Counted from the first letter of the stretch, positions 22,624 through 32,419 are shown. The stretch: DNA of 50,367 nucleotides from Gemmataceae bacterium (GCA_019748295.1 JAIEPT010000072.1:1-50367), one strand, 5' to 3'. Notes: generated by a model from the letters alone, not told the origin. Translations and numbers: made by a program.

Positions 22624-25209
22624 ATGAAACGTATCCTCATCCTTGCCGCGCTCGCTTCTTCACCCGCCGTCGCCAACGCCCAGGCGGCGCTGAAGTTCGA
22701 GGCGGACGTTCGGCCCATCCTCAAAGCCCATTGCTTCGAGTGCCATGGCGAAGGGAAGAAGCTGCGCGGCGGGTTGGATCTGCGGCTCAAGCATCTGCTC
22801 GCAACCGGCGGTGATACGGGTGTCGGATTCGACGTCGCCAAGCCGCAGGAAAGTTTGGTCGTCAAACGAGTGCGGTCGGGCGCGATGCCGCCGGGGAAGA
22901 AGAAGCTGACGCCGAAGGAAATCGAAACGCTGGAGCGATGGATCGCGCAAGGGGCAGTCGTCGCTAGGCCGGAGCCGAAGGATTTGCCGTTGGGGTTCGC
23001 GGCGTCGCCGGAGGAAGCGTCGCACTGGGCGTATCAGGCGATCCGAGCCGTTGAGCCGCCGGCGGTGAAAGCGGCGGACCGCGTGCGGAATCCGATCGAT
23101 CGATTCTTGCTCTCGAAATTGGAAGCGAAGGGGCTGGGTTTCGCATCCGAGGCGGATCGCGTCGTCCTGATTCGCCGAGCGACCTTCGATCTGCATGGCC
23201 TGCCGCCGACGCCGGAGGAAGTGGATGCGTTTTCGAAAGACGCCTCGGCAGACGCCTATGAAAAGGTCATCGATCGCTTGCTCGCTTCGCCTCGCTATGG
23301 CGAACGCTGGGGCCGGCACTGGCTTGATGTCGCCGGATACGCGGACTCCGAGGGTTTCACGGCCGAGGATCCGATCCGGAAACATTCCTACAAGTATCGC
23401 GATTACGTGATTCGGGCCTTCAACGCCGACATGCCGTGGGATCGCTTTCTCCAGGAACAGATTGCTGGCGACGAGCTGGTGAAGCAGCCCTTCGAAAAGG
23501 CGACCGGCGAGGATCTCGACAAGCTGATCGCCACGGGTTTCTTGCGGAATGCTCCCGATGGAACGGGATCGCCGGGGACGAATCTCAAGGAGGCCAGCAA
23601 CCAGAATGTGGCCGACACGTTGCAAATCGTTTCGACTGCCGTGCTCGGTTTGACGGTGCATTGTGCGCAGTGCCACAATCATCGTTACGATCCGATTTCG
23701 CAGGTCGATTACTACCGCATGCGGGCCGTCTTCGAGCCGGCGCTCAATCCGAAAGCTTGGCGAAATCCGTCCGCTCGGCTCGTCACGCTGTTCAAGGACG
23801 AGGACCGCAAGAAGGCGGAGGAGATCGAGAAAGGGGCGGCAAGGATCGATCAGGAGCGGGTCAAGAAGCAGGACGAATTCATCGAAGCGACCTTCCAGAA
23901 GGAACTCGCAAAGCTGCCCGCGGAGATGCATGAAACGATCCGCGTCGCCCGCAACACGCCCGATGCGAAACGTACTGCGGAGCAGAAAAATCTTCTGAAA
24001 ACGCATCCCAGCGTGAATGTGTCGGCCGGGTCGCTGTATCTTTACGACGCGAAGGCCGCGAAGGTGCTCAAGGAATTTGCCGATCAAGCGGCCAAGCTGC
24101 GGGCAACGAAGCCGGCGCCCGATTTCATCTGTGCCGTGACCGAAGTCCCCGGCCAAAAGGCGACGACGCATCTTTTCGATCGCGGCGATCCGGATCAGCC
24201 GAAGGAACCGATCGCACCGGCGGGCCTCAGCATTTTCGAGCCCGCGGGCATCGGCAAACTGACTGCGAAGGACGCCAGCATCCCCACTTCTGGGCATCGG
24301 TTGGCTTTCGCTCGTTCGCTCACCGACGGCAAGCATCCGCTGCCGGCGCGCGTGCTGATGAATCGCCTTTGGCATCATCATTTCGGCCGCGGCATCGTCG
24401 CGTCGGTCGGCGATTTCGGCATCCTGGGCGATCGGCCGACGCATCCCGAATTGCTCGATTGGCTCGCCGCCGACTTCATGTCCAACCGCTGGCGGGTCAA
24501 ACGCATGCACAAGCTGATGCTGACCTCAACCGCGTATCGGCAGACGTCGCAGCGTCGGGCGGGCCAGGACCGCATCGACCCAGATAACTGCCTGCTTGGC
24601 CGAATGCCCGTGCGCCGGCTTGAAGCCGAGGCGATTCGCGATTCGATTCTCGCCCTGAGCGGCAAGCTGAATCTCAAGGAGTTCGGCCCCGCCGTCCCGG
24701 TGACGCATGACGAAGTGGGGCAGGTCGTCGTCGGCAACGACATCCGCAACCCCGGCGACGGCACGCCGCTGGGCAAAGTGAAGTCGCTCGGCGGCGAAGA
24801 GTATCGCCGCAGCGTCTATGTGCAGGTGCGTCGAAGCCTGCCGCTGGGGACGCTCGAAAGCTTCGACGCTCCGATCCTGACGCCGAACTGCGAGAAGCGC
24901 AACACCTCGACCGCAGCCACGCAATCGCTGCTGCTGCTCAATAGCGGCTTCGTGCAAGAGCAATCGGCCTTCTTCGCGGAACGCCTGAGGAAGGAAGCCG
25001 GCGACGACGCCTCTCTCCGCGTTTTCCACGCATGGAAGTTGGCCTTCGCCGCCACGCCTTCCTCCGCGGAGATCGAGCAATCGCTGGCGTTCGTCCGCAA
25101 GCAGAGCGAACACTTCGAGAGGCGGAAGATCGCGGAGCCGGAAGCGAAAGCATGGGCGAATCTGGGGCAGGCGCTGCTGACGGCGAACCGGTTCTTGTAT
25201 GTGGATTGA
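22624..25209 (+). CDS. Secreted cytochrome c/DUF1549/DUF1553 protein
   Basis: This 861-residue planctomycete-type protein has a signal peptide (to about residue 20), a cytochrome c-like module with CFECH (37-41) and a Met ligand candidate near MPPGKK, then the DUF1549 domain (WAYQAI; NPIDRFLL; DLHGLPPTPEEV; YGERWGRHWLD). A second CxxCH (CAQCH, about 348-352) is followed by HRYDPISQVDYY. The C-terminal DUF1553 domain includes RVLMNRLWHHHFGRG, HPELLDWLAADF, RLEAEAIRDSIL and LNSGFVQEQ. Such proteins are predicted to act in the planctomycete periplasm, possibly in polysaccharide or sulfated sugar breakdown; none has a proven reaction that I know of. The usual DUF1501 partner is absent downstream. 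Confidence 0.9.
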   Translation: MKRILILAALASSPAVANAQAALKFEADVRPILKAHCFECHGEGKKLRGGLDLRLKHLLATGGDTGVGFDVAKPQESLVVKRVRSGAMPPGKKKLTPKEIETLERWIAQGAVVARPEPKDLPLGFAASPEEASHWAYQAIRAVEPPAVKAADRVRNPIDRFLLSKLEAKGLGFASEADRVVLIRRATFDLHGLPPTPEEVDAFSKDASADAYEKVIDRLLASPRYGERWGRHWLDVAGYADSEGFTAEDPIRKHSYKYRDYVIRAFNADMPWDRFLQEQIAGDELVKQPFEKATGEDLDKLIATGFLRNAPDGTGSPGTNLKEASNQNVADTLQIVSTAVLGLTVHCAQCHNHRYDPISQVDYYRMRAVFEPALNPKAWRNPSARLVTLFKDEDRKKAEEIEKGAARIDQERVKKQDEFIEATFQKELAKLPAEMHETIRVARNTPDAKRTAEQKNLLKTHPSVNVSAGSLYLYDAKAAKVLKEFADQAAKLRATKPAPDFICAVTEVPGQKATTHLFDRGDPDQPKEPIAPAGLSIFEPAGIGKLTAKDASIPTSGHRLAFARSLTDGKHPLPARVLMNRLWHHHFGRGIVASVGDFGILGDRPTHPELLDWLAADFMSNRWRVKRMHKLMLTSTAYRQTSQRRAGQDRIDPDNCLLGRMPVRRLEAEAIRDSILALSGKLNLKEFGPAVPVTHDEVGQVVVGNDIRNPGDGTPLGKVKSLGGEEYRRSVYVQVRRSLPLGTLESFDAPILTPNCEKRNTSTAATQSLLLLNSGFVQEQSAFFAERLRKEAGDDASLRVFHAWKLAFAATPSSAEIEQSLAFVRKQSEHFERRKIAEPEAKAWANLGQALLTANRFLYVD

Positions 25210-25250
25210 ACGCGCCGGAGACTCATGGGGAATCGGACGCGTTCAGTCAT

Positions 25251-25284
25251 GCGGAACGCCACGGAGGGCGTTCCCTACAGCGCG
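25251..25284 (-). repeat. Family C hairpin, copy 1
   Basis: A 34-base sequence containing GGAACGCC/GGCGTTCC arms that is exactly the reverse complement of 50155-50188. Both copies lie just past the stop codon of a DUF1549/DUF1553 gene. Here it overlaps the stop codon of the trpG-like gene. Confidence 0.9.
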
Positions 25285-25868
25285 ACCGCGGGCGCGGTCA
25301 TCTCGACGAAATTCCGCAGCAGCTTCGGTCCTTCGTAGGTGAGAAAGCTCTCGGGGTGGAATTGCACGCCATGGAGAGGCCAGGTGCGGTGGCGGACGCC
25401 CATGATCTCGCCTTCGTCAGTCCATGCCGAGATGATGAAATCCGGGTTGCGGAAGGTTTCGCGGCGGATGACGAGGCTGTGATAACGCGTTGCCTCGAAG
25501 GGGTTGCTCATCCCCTTGAACACGCCCTGATCGTCGTGATGCATGAGCGACGTTTTGCCGTGCATGATGCGCCAGTTGCGGATCACTTCGCCGCCGAAGC
25601 TATGGCCGATGCACTGATGCCCGAGGCAGACGCCCAGCGTGGGGATGGTCGGCGCGAATCGCTTGAGCACCTCGTTCGAAATGCCCGCTTCCTTCGGCGT
25701 GCACGGGCCCGGCGAAATGATGAGATGGCTCGGCGCCATCGCGGCGATCTCGTCGAGCGCGATCTCGTCGTTTCGCCGCACCTCCAGGGCGATGTCGGGA
25801 TCCATCTCCCCCAGGCGCTGGACGAGGTTGTAGGTGAAACTGTCGTAGTTGTCGATGAGAAGAATCAT
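25275..25868 (-). CDS. trpG: Glutamine amidotransferase, anthranilate/aminodeoxychorismate synthase component II
   Basis: A 197-residue class I glutamine amidotransferase that supplies ammonia for anthranilate or aminodeoxychorismate synthesis. The sequence begins ILLIDNYDSFTYNL, contains the oxyanion motif SPGPCTP, the nucleophile Cys81 in GVCLGHQC, the GHxSxGG region and the catalytic pair in FHPES (His171, Glu173). Length is normal for TrpG/PabA. No trpE or pabB is nearby, so it may serve both pathways. Its last codons and stop (TAG) lie inside a repeat element shared with the right edge of the window, so the native C-terminus may have been altered. Confidence 0.93.
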   Translation of the reverse strand: MILLIDNYDSFTYNLVQRLGEMDPDIALEVRRNDEIALDEIAAMAPSHLIISPGPCTPKEAGISNEVLKRFAPTIPTLGVCLGHQCIGHSFGGEVIRNWRIMHGKTSLMHHDDQGVFKGMSNPFEATRYHSLVIRRETFRNPDFIISAWTDEGEIMGVRHRTWPLHGVQFHPESFLTYEGPKLLRNFVEMTAPAVAL

Positions 25869-25903
25869 GCGGCGCCGGAATGACGAATGACAGGGGTTTA
25901 AAT

Positions 25904-26004
25904 CAAAGCCCAGGGGCGAACGTAGTAAGCTCCTGGGTTCAGACGGAAGACTCGACGCCTACGGATGGAACCGGGGAGCTCACTACGTTCGCCCCCCGGC
26001 TTTG
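25904..26004. repeat. Family D inverted repeat, copy 1
   Basis: Arms reading CAAAGCCCAGGGGCGAACGT and its near complement fold across about 100 bases between the Hsp70 stop and the trpG start. A related element with GAGCGCAGCGAG in place of GAACGTAGTAAG lies at 27943-28054. Confidence 0.8.
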
Positions 26005-26009
26005 AGGCG

Positions 26010-27848
26010 TCATTCCTCTACAGTCTCGGTTCCCCGCACATTGTATTCGAGCTTCCACTTCTCGCGACCGTCGCGGCTGATGCACCAGAGTTCGAGGGTG
26101 CCGACTTCGGTTACCTTCGTATGCAGATGCACGGGCACCATGCGGCCCTCTTTGCCCGGCGCTTCGAGCGTGGCGGCGACGGGGGACATCTCGTCGATCT
26201 GGCCCTGCCACTCTTCCACCATCGTGCCGACCGTGTCGCTGCGGCGTTGGGCGGAGCCGAGGAAGCGGAACTCGGCGGGTTCGCCGACGATCAGGCCGAA
26301 CTCCTGGCCGGGGACGTCCGTTTCGGTGCCTTCTTCCATGCCGTAGGGGACAACACACAGGGCCTTGAGCGGCGGCGGGGCGCCGGGGACGGCGGGGAGC
26401 GACGACTCGATGCCGATGTAGTACGACTGGGCCGTGCCGCCGCGGATGCGGATGCCTTTGCCGCGACGCACCAGGCCGTAGTACGCGGCTCCGCCGGCGA
26501 CGGCGCGGTCGAGGTCGGCCCCTTCGAGATCGCGGACCCCGGCCTCGGTCTTGTTCCACTTGTTGAGGATGTCGAGCATTCGGCTCCGCAGCACGCCTGC
26601 TTTGAACACGCCGCCGTTGAAGAGGACGGCGGCGGGCTGGTTCGCCTTCTTCCGTTTCTTTTTGCCGGTTGTCTGTTGCTGAAGCAGTTCTTCATTGCGG
26701 CTGAGGAAAAATGCGAGATGCTTGCTGACGGCGGGGTCGGCGGCGTAGGGGAGGCCGATTTCCTGCAGGCCGACCGTGCGCTGCCGTTGCGGGACGGCAT
26801 TGGGCGGGCACTGCGGGAAGAACCCGTCGAGCATGATCTTTTCCATGTCCGCGCGAGTGACGTCGCTCTTGAGCGTCCCGCCGATCACTCGCGAGCCGCG
26901 GCCCAACACCGTCACGGGGGCTGATTCGAGGTCCGCCTTCGAGAGCAGGGTTTCCTTCGCCTGCCGGCAGCTGTGCCAAAGCATTTGCATTTGGCCCGCG
27001 TCGAGCTTCACGCCCTTGGCGGCGAAGGCCTGGGCCGCGTGGTGGGCGAGGGCGAGGTCCATGTTGTCGCCGCCGAGCAGGATGTGCTCGCCGACGGCCA
27101 CGCGGGTGAGAACGAGTTGGCCGGTCTCTTCGCTGATGGCGATGAGCGAAAAGTCGGAGGTGCCGCCGCCGACGTCGCAGACGAGAACGACGTCGCCGAC
27201 TTCGACGTGGTCGCGCCACTTGTCGTGGCTCTGATCGATCCACGAGTAAAACGCGGCCTGCGGCTCTTCCAGCAGCGTGATCTTTTCCAGTCCGGCTGCC
27301 CGGGCCGCTTCGACGGTCAGTTCGCGGGCCATGGGATCGAACGACGCGGGGACGGTCAGCACGATCTCCTGGTTTTCCAGGCGATGATCGGTCACGTCCT
27401 TGGCGATGTGCTGGTTCCATGCATCGGCAAGATGCCGCAGATACATGGTGCTGGCTTCGACGGGCGAAACCTTGCGTCCGCCTTCGGGCGCCTTCCATGG
27501 CAGAATCTGCTCGCGGCGATCGATGCCGGGATGGCAGAGCCATGATTTGGCGGAGGAGACGAGCCGTGTCGGCACCTGGCTGCCGAAGTTGCGGGCGAAC
27601 TCGCCGACGGAGTAGTCCCGATTCGGCGCCCACGGCAGATTGAGCGCACCGGCCGGCTGTTCGTTCGGCCCTGGCAGATAGAGGAACGACGGAAGCAGCG
27701 ATCGCGGCTCCGCGGCCCCGGGCTGAACGACCTGTGGGATCTGAAAATGCTGCAGCTTCGGCTCGTCGCCGGCCCCGGTGTCGAAGTAGGCGAGGGCGCA
27801 ATTGGTCGTGCCAAGATCGATGCCGACGACGAAGCGGGATGCGGTCAT
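26010..27848 (-). CDS. Hsp70/actin-fold ATPase (planctomycete Hsp70-like)
   Basis: The 612-residue protein has the Hsp70 nucleotide-binding fold: phosphate-1 GIDLGTTN (9-16), VPASFDPMARELTVEAARAAG, the LLEEPQAAFYSWI segment, phosphate-2 VCDVGGGTSDFSLI, GGDNMDLAL and the adenosine-region LFNGGVFKAG. The C-terminal half lacks a normal DnaK substrate-binding domain and lid. It contains a basic insert (TTGKKKRKKANQP) and a beta-rich end. Stand-alone Hsp70 relatives of this type are common in planctomycetes, often with a second paralogue, which is not seen here. The start at 27848 gives a typical N-terminus; upstream in-frame codons run through a palindrome and are rejected. Confidence 0.85.
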   Translation of the reverse strand: MTASRFVVGIDLGTTNCALAYFDTGAGDEPKLQHFQIPQVVQPGAAEPRSLLPSFLYLPGPNEQPAGALNLPWAPNRDYSVGEFARNFGSQVPTRLVSSAKSWLCHPGIDRREQILPWKAPEGGRKVSPVEASTMYLRHLADAWNQHIAKDVTDHRLENQEIVLTVPASFDPMARELTVEAARAAGLEKITLLEEPQAAFYSWIDQSHDKWRDHVEVGDVVLVCDVGGGTSDFSLIAISEETGQLVLTRVAVGEHILLGGDNMDLALAHHAAQAFAAKGVKLDAGQMQMLWHSCRQAKETLLSKADLESAPVTVLGRGSRVIGGTLKSDVTRADMEKIMLDGFFPQCPPNAVPQRQRTVGLQEIGLPYAADPAVSKHLAFFLSRNEELLQQQTTGKKKRKKANQPAAVLFNGGVFKAGVLRSRMLDILNKWNKTEAGVRDLEGADLDRAVAGGAAYYGLVRRGKGIRIRGGTAQSYYIGIESSLPAVPGAPPPLKALCVVPYGMEEGTETDVPGQEFGLIVGEPAEFRFLGSAQRRSDTVGTMVEEWQGQIDEMSPVAATLEAPGKEGRMVPVHLHTKVTEVGTLELWCISRDGREKWKLEYNVRGTETVEE

Positions 27849-28171
27849 GAAACAGGCGACCTCAACCAAACCACATAATGGATGCGCATGAACAGGGACT
27901 ATTCTACGCCCCCGCCCCCGGAAAGCGACGTTAAGCAGTCCCCAAGCCCGGGGGCGAGCGCAGCGAGTTCCTGGGTTCCAGTCGGTTGCATGTTGTTCAT
28001 CCGCTCTTCCGACACTCCGATCCCAGGAGCTCGCTGCGCTCGCCCCTGGGCTTGGGGGTATGACTCTCCGGAAGCGTCGGACTCTCACCCGTTTCTCATT
28101 GCTCTGGGGCTTTCATTCAGATAAGCTGTATAGACCCTCCGAACGCTGCTCTCCTCGTAGATTTCCCGCCT
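27849..28171. other. 323-base divergent intergenic region
   Basis: It lies between the leftward Hsp70 gene and the rightward DUF1592-group gene. It holds a family D palindrome (27943-28054) and presumably both promoters; none is recognised with confidence. Confidence 0.55.
27943..28054. repeat. Family D inverted repeat, copy 2
   Basis: Arms CAAGCCCGGGGGCGAGCGCA and its near complement across about 112 bases. The arm layout (CCCAGG, GCGAGCGCAGCGAG, TCCTGGG) parallels the element at 25904-26004. Confidence 0.8.
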
Positions 28172-30499
28172 ATGCTTCGGCCTTTTCTTCTGGTTGCCGC
28201 CCTGCTCGCTTTCCCTATGCTCGCCTCCGCGCAGGCGCCGAAGGGGAAGGTTTCGCCCGAGCTTTCCGGCGTCATTCTCCCCTTCGTGCAAAAGCATTGC
28301 GTCGGCTGCCATGGCGCCGAGAAGAAACGCGGCGAGCTGACGCTGCACAAATATCAGACCGACGAAGATTTGCTGAAAGCCCGCAAGGTTTGGCATCATG
28401 TCGCCAAGACCGTCTACGCGGGCGAAATGCCGCCGCCAGAAAAGAAACGGCCGATGGCGACGGAAACGGACCACTTCGTCTCCTCGCTCGAAACCCTGTT
28501 CGACCGCTACGACCGCCTGCTGCCGCCGGATCCGGGCCGGGTGACGATGCGACGGCTCAATCGCTTCGAATACCGCAATACGATCCGCGATCTGGTCGGC
28601 GTCGATTTCGATCCCTCCGAAGACTTCCCCGCCGATGACGTTGGCCATGGGTTCGACAACATCGGCGATGTGCTGACCGTGTCGCCCGTGCATCTCGAGC
28701 GCTACCTCGCCGCGGCTGAGACCATCATGGGCCGGGCAATTCTGCCGGTGCCGCCGAAGGCTCCCGTTCGCCATATGCAGAGCAAATACCTGGAGCCGGC
28801 GGGGGGGGGCAAAATGCCGGGCGTGAAGTATCGCCCGTTGACCGACGGCAAACTGCACACCCCGTTCGCCTCCGCCCTCGGCGGCGAGTTCGTGCTGCAG
28901 ATTCGCGTTTACGGCAACAAGATCGACGGCGAGATGCCGAAACTGGTGCTCATGTGCCAGGACAAGGAACTGAAGACGGTCGAAGTGAAAGCAACTGAAG
29001 AGAAGTCGGCCGAGACGATCAAGGTGACGTTCCAGCACGCCGCGGGCCCGATGCGTTGCGCGGTGAAGTTGCTCAATCCTGGCGCCGACAAGGATGGAGC
29101 GAAGAAGCGAACTGCTTTCGTCGAGCACATCCAACTCGTCGGCCCCAGCGATACGCGGCCCGAATCGCAACGCAAGCTGCTCGCATGCAGTGCCAAGGCC
29201 GACAAGCCGGCGCAAACGCGTGAAGTGCTCAAGCGGTTCGCCGATCATGCGTATCGCCGGGCCGCCACGAAGCCGGAAGTGGATCGCCTCGTCGCCATCG
29301 CTCAAAAGTCGGAAAAGGCGGGCGATTCGTGGGAGGCGGCCGTCAGCATTGCGATGCAGGCGGTGCTGGCGTCCCCCAAGTTTCTTTTTCGCGTCGAGTT
29401 GGACGACCGGCCGCAGACCGCTCAGCCGAAGGAGTTGGACGAATACCAACTCGCCAATCGTCTGTCGTACTTCCTGTGGAGTTCGATGCCGGACGACGAA
29501 CTGCTCGCCCTGGCCGCCAAGAACCAGCTGCACAAGAGCCTGGACAAGCAAGTCGAGCGGATGCTGAAGGACAAGAAGGCCGAAGCCCTGGTCCAGAGTT
29601 TCCCTGCTCAGTGGCTTCAGCTTCGTCCGCTGCTCACCGCCAATCCCGACCCGAAGCTGTTCCCCGAAGCAGACGCCAAGATGCGCGGGGCGATGATCAA
29701 GGAAACCGAACTCTTCTTCGGCGCCATCGTGAACGAGGATCGCAACATCCTCGAAATGATCGACGGCAACTGGACCTTCCTCAACGAACGCCTCGCCCGC
29801 CACTACGGCATCGCCGACACCAACGGCAATCGTTTGTACCAGAAGGCCAAGACCAAGCCAGGCTCATCGATCAAGGGGGAAGAGTTCGTCAAGGTGACGT
29901 TTGCCGACAAGGAACGCGGAGGGCTGCTCACGCAGGCGAGCTTCCTCACGGTCACGTCGAATCCGACCCGCACCTCTCCCGTGAAGCGTGGCCGTTGGGT
30001 GCTGGAACAAATCCTCGGCACCCCGCCCCCCGCTCCGCCGCCAGATGTGCCGGCTTTGGGGGAATCGAAGCAGACCAAGGGGACGCTTCGCCAGCGCATG
30101 GAGCAGCATCGGGAAGACCCGGCATGTGCGAATTGCCATGCCCGCATGGATCCCATTGGATTTGCGTTCGAGAATTTTGATGCAATCGGCCGATTCCGAT
30201 GGAAAGATAACGATGAGGCGATCGATCCCTCCGGCACGCTGCCCAATGGACGAACGTTCAAGGGCCCGGAGGAGTTGAAGCAGATTCTCAAAGAGAAGAA
30301 GACGCTGTTTGCTCGCAATGTGGCCGAGAAGCTGCTGACTTACGCTCTGGGCCGCGGCCTGGAGATGTACGACAAACGTCCGGTGGACCGCATCGTGGCG
30401 GCGCTGGAGAAGAACGAATACCGGTTTTCCGTGTTGGCAGCAGAGATCGCCAAAAGCGAGCCCTTCCGCCTTCGTCGAGGAAAGGACACGAATCCATGA
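28172..30499 (+). CDS. Secreted cytochrome c/DUF1587-DUF1595-DUF1592-DUF1588-DUF1585 protein
   Basis: A 775-residue planctomycete protein with a signal peptide (to about residue 20) and a heme c motif CVGCH (43-47). It is followed by DUF1587-like VTMRRLNRFEYRNTIRDLVG, a carbohydrate-binding-like beta region (about 200-330), DUF1595/1592 (YRRAATKPEVDRL; SPKFLFRVEL; LANRLSYFLWSSMPDDEL), DUF1588 (RGGLLTQASFLTVTSNPTRTSPVKRG, beginning near 585) and a second CxxCH (CANCH, 652-656) before DUF1585 (YALGRGLEMYDKRPVD). The stop overlaps the start of the DUF1552 gene by ATGA, so the two are translationally coupled. This pair is a standard planctomycete cassette of unproven function, thought to act on polymers outside the cell. 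Confidence 0.9.
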   Translation: MLRPFLLVAALLAFPMLASAQAPKGKVSPELSGVILPFVQKHCVGCHGAEKKRGELTLHKYQTDEDLLKARKVWHHVAKTVYAGEMPPPEKKRPMATETDHFVSSLETLFDRYDRLLPPDPGRVTMRRLNRFEYRNTIRDLVGVDFDPSEDFPADDVGHGFDNIGDVLTVSPVHLERYLAAAETIMGRAILPVPPKAPVRHMQSKYLEPAGGGKMPGVKYRPLTDGKLHTPFASALGGEFVLQIRVYGNKIDGEMPKLVLMCQDKELKTVEVKATEEKSAETIKVTFQHAAGPMRCAVKLLNPGADKDGAKKRTAFVEHIQLVGPSDTRPESQRKLLACSAKADKPAQTREVLKRFADHAYRRAATKPEVDRLVAIAQKSEKAGDSWEAAVSIAMQAVLASPKFLFRVELDDRPQTAQPKELDEYQLANRLSYFLWSSMPDDELLALAAKNQLHKSLDKQVERMLKDKKAEALVQSFPAQWLQLRPLLTANPDPKLFPEADAKMRGAMIKETELFFGAIVNEDRNILEMIDGNWTFLNERLARHYGIADTNGNRLYQKAKTKPGSSIKGEEFVKVTFADKERGGLLTQASFLTVTSNPTRTSPVKRGRWVLEQILGTPPPAPPPDVPALGESKQTKGTLRQRMEQHREDPACANCHARMDPIGFAFENFDAIGRFRWKDNDEAIDPSGTLPNGRTFKGPEELKQILKEKKTLFARNVAEKLLTYALGRGLEMYDKRPVDRIVAALEKNEYRFSVLAAEIAKSEPFRLRRGKDTNP

Positions 30500-31833
30500 G
30501 CCGATCCATTTCGCGTCGGACCCTGCTCCGCGGCGTGGGGGCCTCCTTGGCTCTGCCGTGGCTTGAAGCCATGGGCCCGATGGCTTCGTGGGCCAACACC
30601 ACCACCGCAGCCGGCAACCGCACTCCGAACCGCATGGCGTTCGTTTATGTGCCCAATGGCGTGCACATGCAGGATTGGACGCCGAAGACGGAGGGCGCCA
30701 ACTTCGAGCTTCCGAAGATTCTCGAGCCGCTCGCTCCCGTCCGCGAACACTTGACCGTGCTCACCGGACTCACCGCCGACAAGGCCCGCCCCAATGGCGA
30801 CGGCGCCGGCGATCATGCCCGCGCGATGGCCGCCTTCCTCACCGGAGCCCAACCTCGCAAGACCGATGGCACGGATATCCGCGCCGGCGTCTCCGTCGAT
30901 CAGGTGGCCGCCAACCGCCTTGGCGATCGCACCCGTTTGCAATCGCTCGAAATCGGCGCTGATCCCAGCGCGATGGCGGGCAACTGCGATTCGGGTTACT
31001 CCTGCGTCTACTCGTCCACCGTCTCCTGGCGCTCGGCCACCACGCCGCTGCCGAAGCTGGTCAATCCTCGCCTCATCTTCGACCGCTTGTTCGCCAGCGC
31101 GCCGGACGCCGACCGCGCTCGCCGCGAGCGGATTCGCCGCAGCATTCTCGACTTCGTGAAGGAAGATTCGGCCAGCCTCACCAACCAGCTTGGCGCCAAC
31201 GATCGACGCAAGCTGGACGAATACTTCAATGCGATCCGCGACATCGAAGTTCGCATCGAACGCGCCGCCCGCATGCCGGCCGTTGTTCCGCCCAATGTGA
31301 CGATGCCGAACCAGGCTCCGGGCGATTACGAAGAGCATCTCAAGCTGCTCGGCGACCTGATGGTGCTCGCCTTTTCGACCGATACGACGCGCGTCTGCAC
31401 GTTGGTCTTCGCGAATGAAGGCAGCAATCGTCCCTATCGGCACATCAATGTGCCCGAAGGCCATCACGATCTGTCGCACCACGAAAACAACCCCGCGAAG
31501 CAGGCCAAAATCCGCGAGATCAACTGCTTCCACATGCGGCAACTCGCCTACATCGCCAACAAGATGAAGACGACACGCGAAGGGGACAGCAACCTGCTCG
31601 ACAACGTGATGCTCGTCTACGGTTCGGGCAACAGCGACGGCAATCGCCACAACCACGACGATCTGCCGATCCTCCTGCTCGGCAAGGGCGCGAGCACCAT
31701 CCGCGCGGGCCGCCACATCCGCTTCGGCCGCAACACGCCGCTGAACAACCTGTGGCTCTCGATGCTCGACCGCGTCGAATGCCAGGTGGACCGCATCGGC
31801 GACAGCACGGGGCGTTTGACCGAACTGAGCTAA
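30496..31833 (+). CDS. DUF1552 secreted protein
   Basis: The 445-residue partner of the preceding cytochrome protein. The N-terminus SRRTLLRGVGASLALPWLEAM has a twin-arginine-like signal (Arg7-Arg8), suggesting export in folded form, which usually implies a cofactor or metal. Characteristic DUF1552 segments follow: MAFVYVPNGVHM, LTVLTGLTADKARP, GDHARAMAAFLTG, SVDQVAANRLG, RLQSLEIGAD and NVMLVYGSGNSDGNRHNHDDLPILLLG. The fold is related to the alkaline phosphatase/sulfatase-like DUF1501 group, and conserved Asp/His residues (GDHARA, HNHDD) could bind metal. Translation is coupled to the upstream gene, and a strong terminator follows, so the pair forms a complete operon. Confidence 0.9.
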   Translation: MSRSISRRTLLRGVGASLALPWLEAMGPMASWANTTTAAGNRTPNRMAFVYVPNGVHMQDWTPKTEGANFELPKILEPLAPVREHLTVLTGLTADKARPNGDGAGDHARAMAAFLTGAQPRKTDGTDIRAGVSVDQVAANRLGDRTRLQSLEIGADPSAMAGNCDSGYSCVYSSTVSWRSATTPLPKLVNPRLIFDRLFASAPDADRARRERIRRSILDFVKEDSASLTNQLGANDRRKLDEYFNAIRDIEVRIERAARMPAVVPPNVTMPNQAPGDYEEHLKLLGDLMVLAFSTDTTRVCTLVFANEGSNRPYRHINVPEGHHDLSHHENNPAKQAKIREINCFHMRQLAYIANKMKTTREGDSNLLDNVMLVYGSGNSDGNRHNHDDLPILLLGKGASTIRAGRHIRFGRNTPLNNLWLSMLDRVECQVDRIGDSTGRLTELS

Positions 31834-31852
31834 AGACGTTCCAAGATTCCAG

Positions 31853-31884
31853 GGCCGGCGATCACGCGATCGCTGGCCTTTTTT
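31853..31884 (+). terminator. Rho-independent terminator of the DUF1592-DUF1552 operon
   Basis: GGCCGGCGATC and GATCGCTGGCC form an 11-bp stem with one mismatch and a 4-base loop, followed directly by six T residues. Confidence 0.9.
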
Positions 31885-32031
31885 GTCCATCGAGGTTTTG
31901 AGTTTCGATGCAAATTCGTTACGGGCCATGGCGAACGCTAATCCCCGCAAGCTGCGGCGGCCAGACGCACCAGATCGAATCGGAGGCCCGAACGAAGCCG
32001 CCGCCGTGCAATATGCGATTCAGCGGCCTTA

Positions 32032-32412
32032 TCAAACTTTAGAGGGAGCTTTGCCGCGTTTGCTGTTCGATGGCCTGTCTTCGAGCGACCACGAATGCGG
32101 ATCGACATCGCCTGGAATCAAAAATTCAAGCCGATTGTCGTTCACCTCTTCGGCGAAGGGAACGCGCAACTTCCGCATCGTGTAGCGGTAGCTATCCAGT
32201 GAGTCTTCCGGGCACGACAGCACTTGCCATGATTCGAAGAGTTGCGACCTCAGTTTGGCGAGGACTTCCTCAAACGCTTCGGTGTTTTGCGAGTGATAGT
32301 AAACATAGCCCCAAGAATCGACTGCGTAATCGAACTTCGCCTTGCGGAGTGCCGCGATAAGCGAGTCGTTCGCTGGCTTCGCTTTGAATCGAAAAGTCCG
32401 GTCAAGTCGCAT
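32032..32412 (-). CDS. Hypothetical protein (126 residues)
   Basis: No family recognised. The protein begins MRLDRTFRFKAKPANDSLIAA, is rich in aromatic and charged residues (SWGYVYYHSQNTEAFEEVL; SYRYTMRKLRVPFAEEV) and has no signal peptide or membrane segment. The predicted alternation of helices and strands suggests a small soluble alpha/beta domain. The start at 32412 has GAGG upstream. It begins 7 bases after the stop of a small Cys-rich gene on the same strand, so the two form an apparent operon. Longer in-frame starts upstream would overlap that gene. Function unknown. Confidence 0.6.
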   Translation of the reverse strand: MRLDRTFRFKAKPANDSLIAALRKAKFDYAVDSWGYVYYHSQNTEAFEEVLAKLRSQLFESWQVLSCPEDSLDSYRYTMRKLRVPFAEEVNDNRLEFLIPGDVDPHSWSLEDRPSNSKRGKAPSKV

Positions 32413-32419
32413 TGCAACC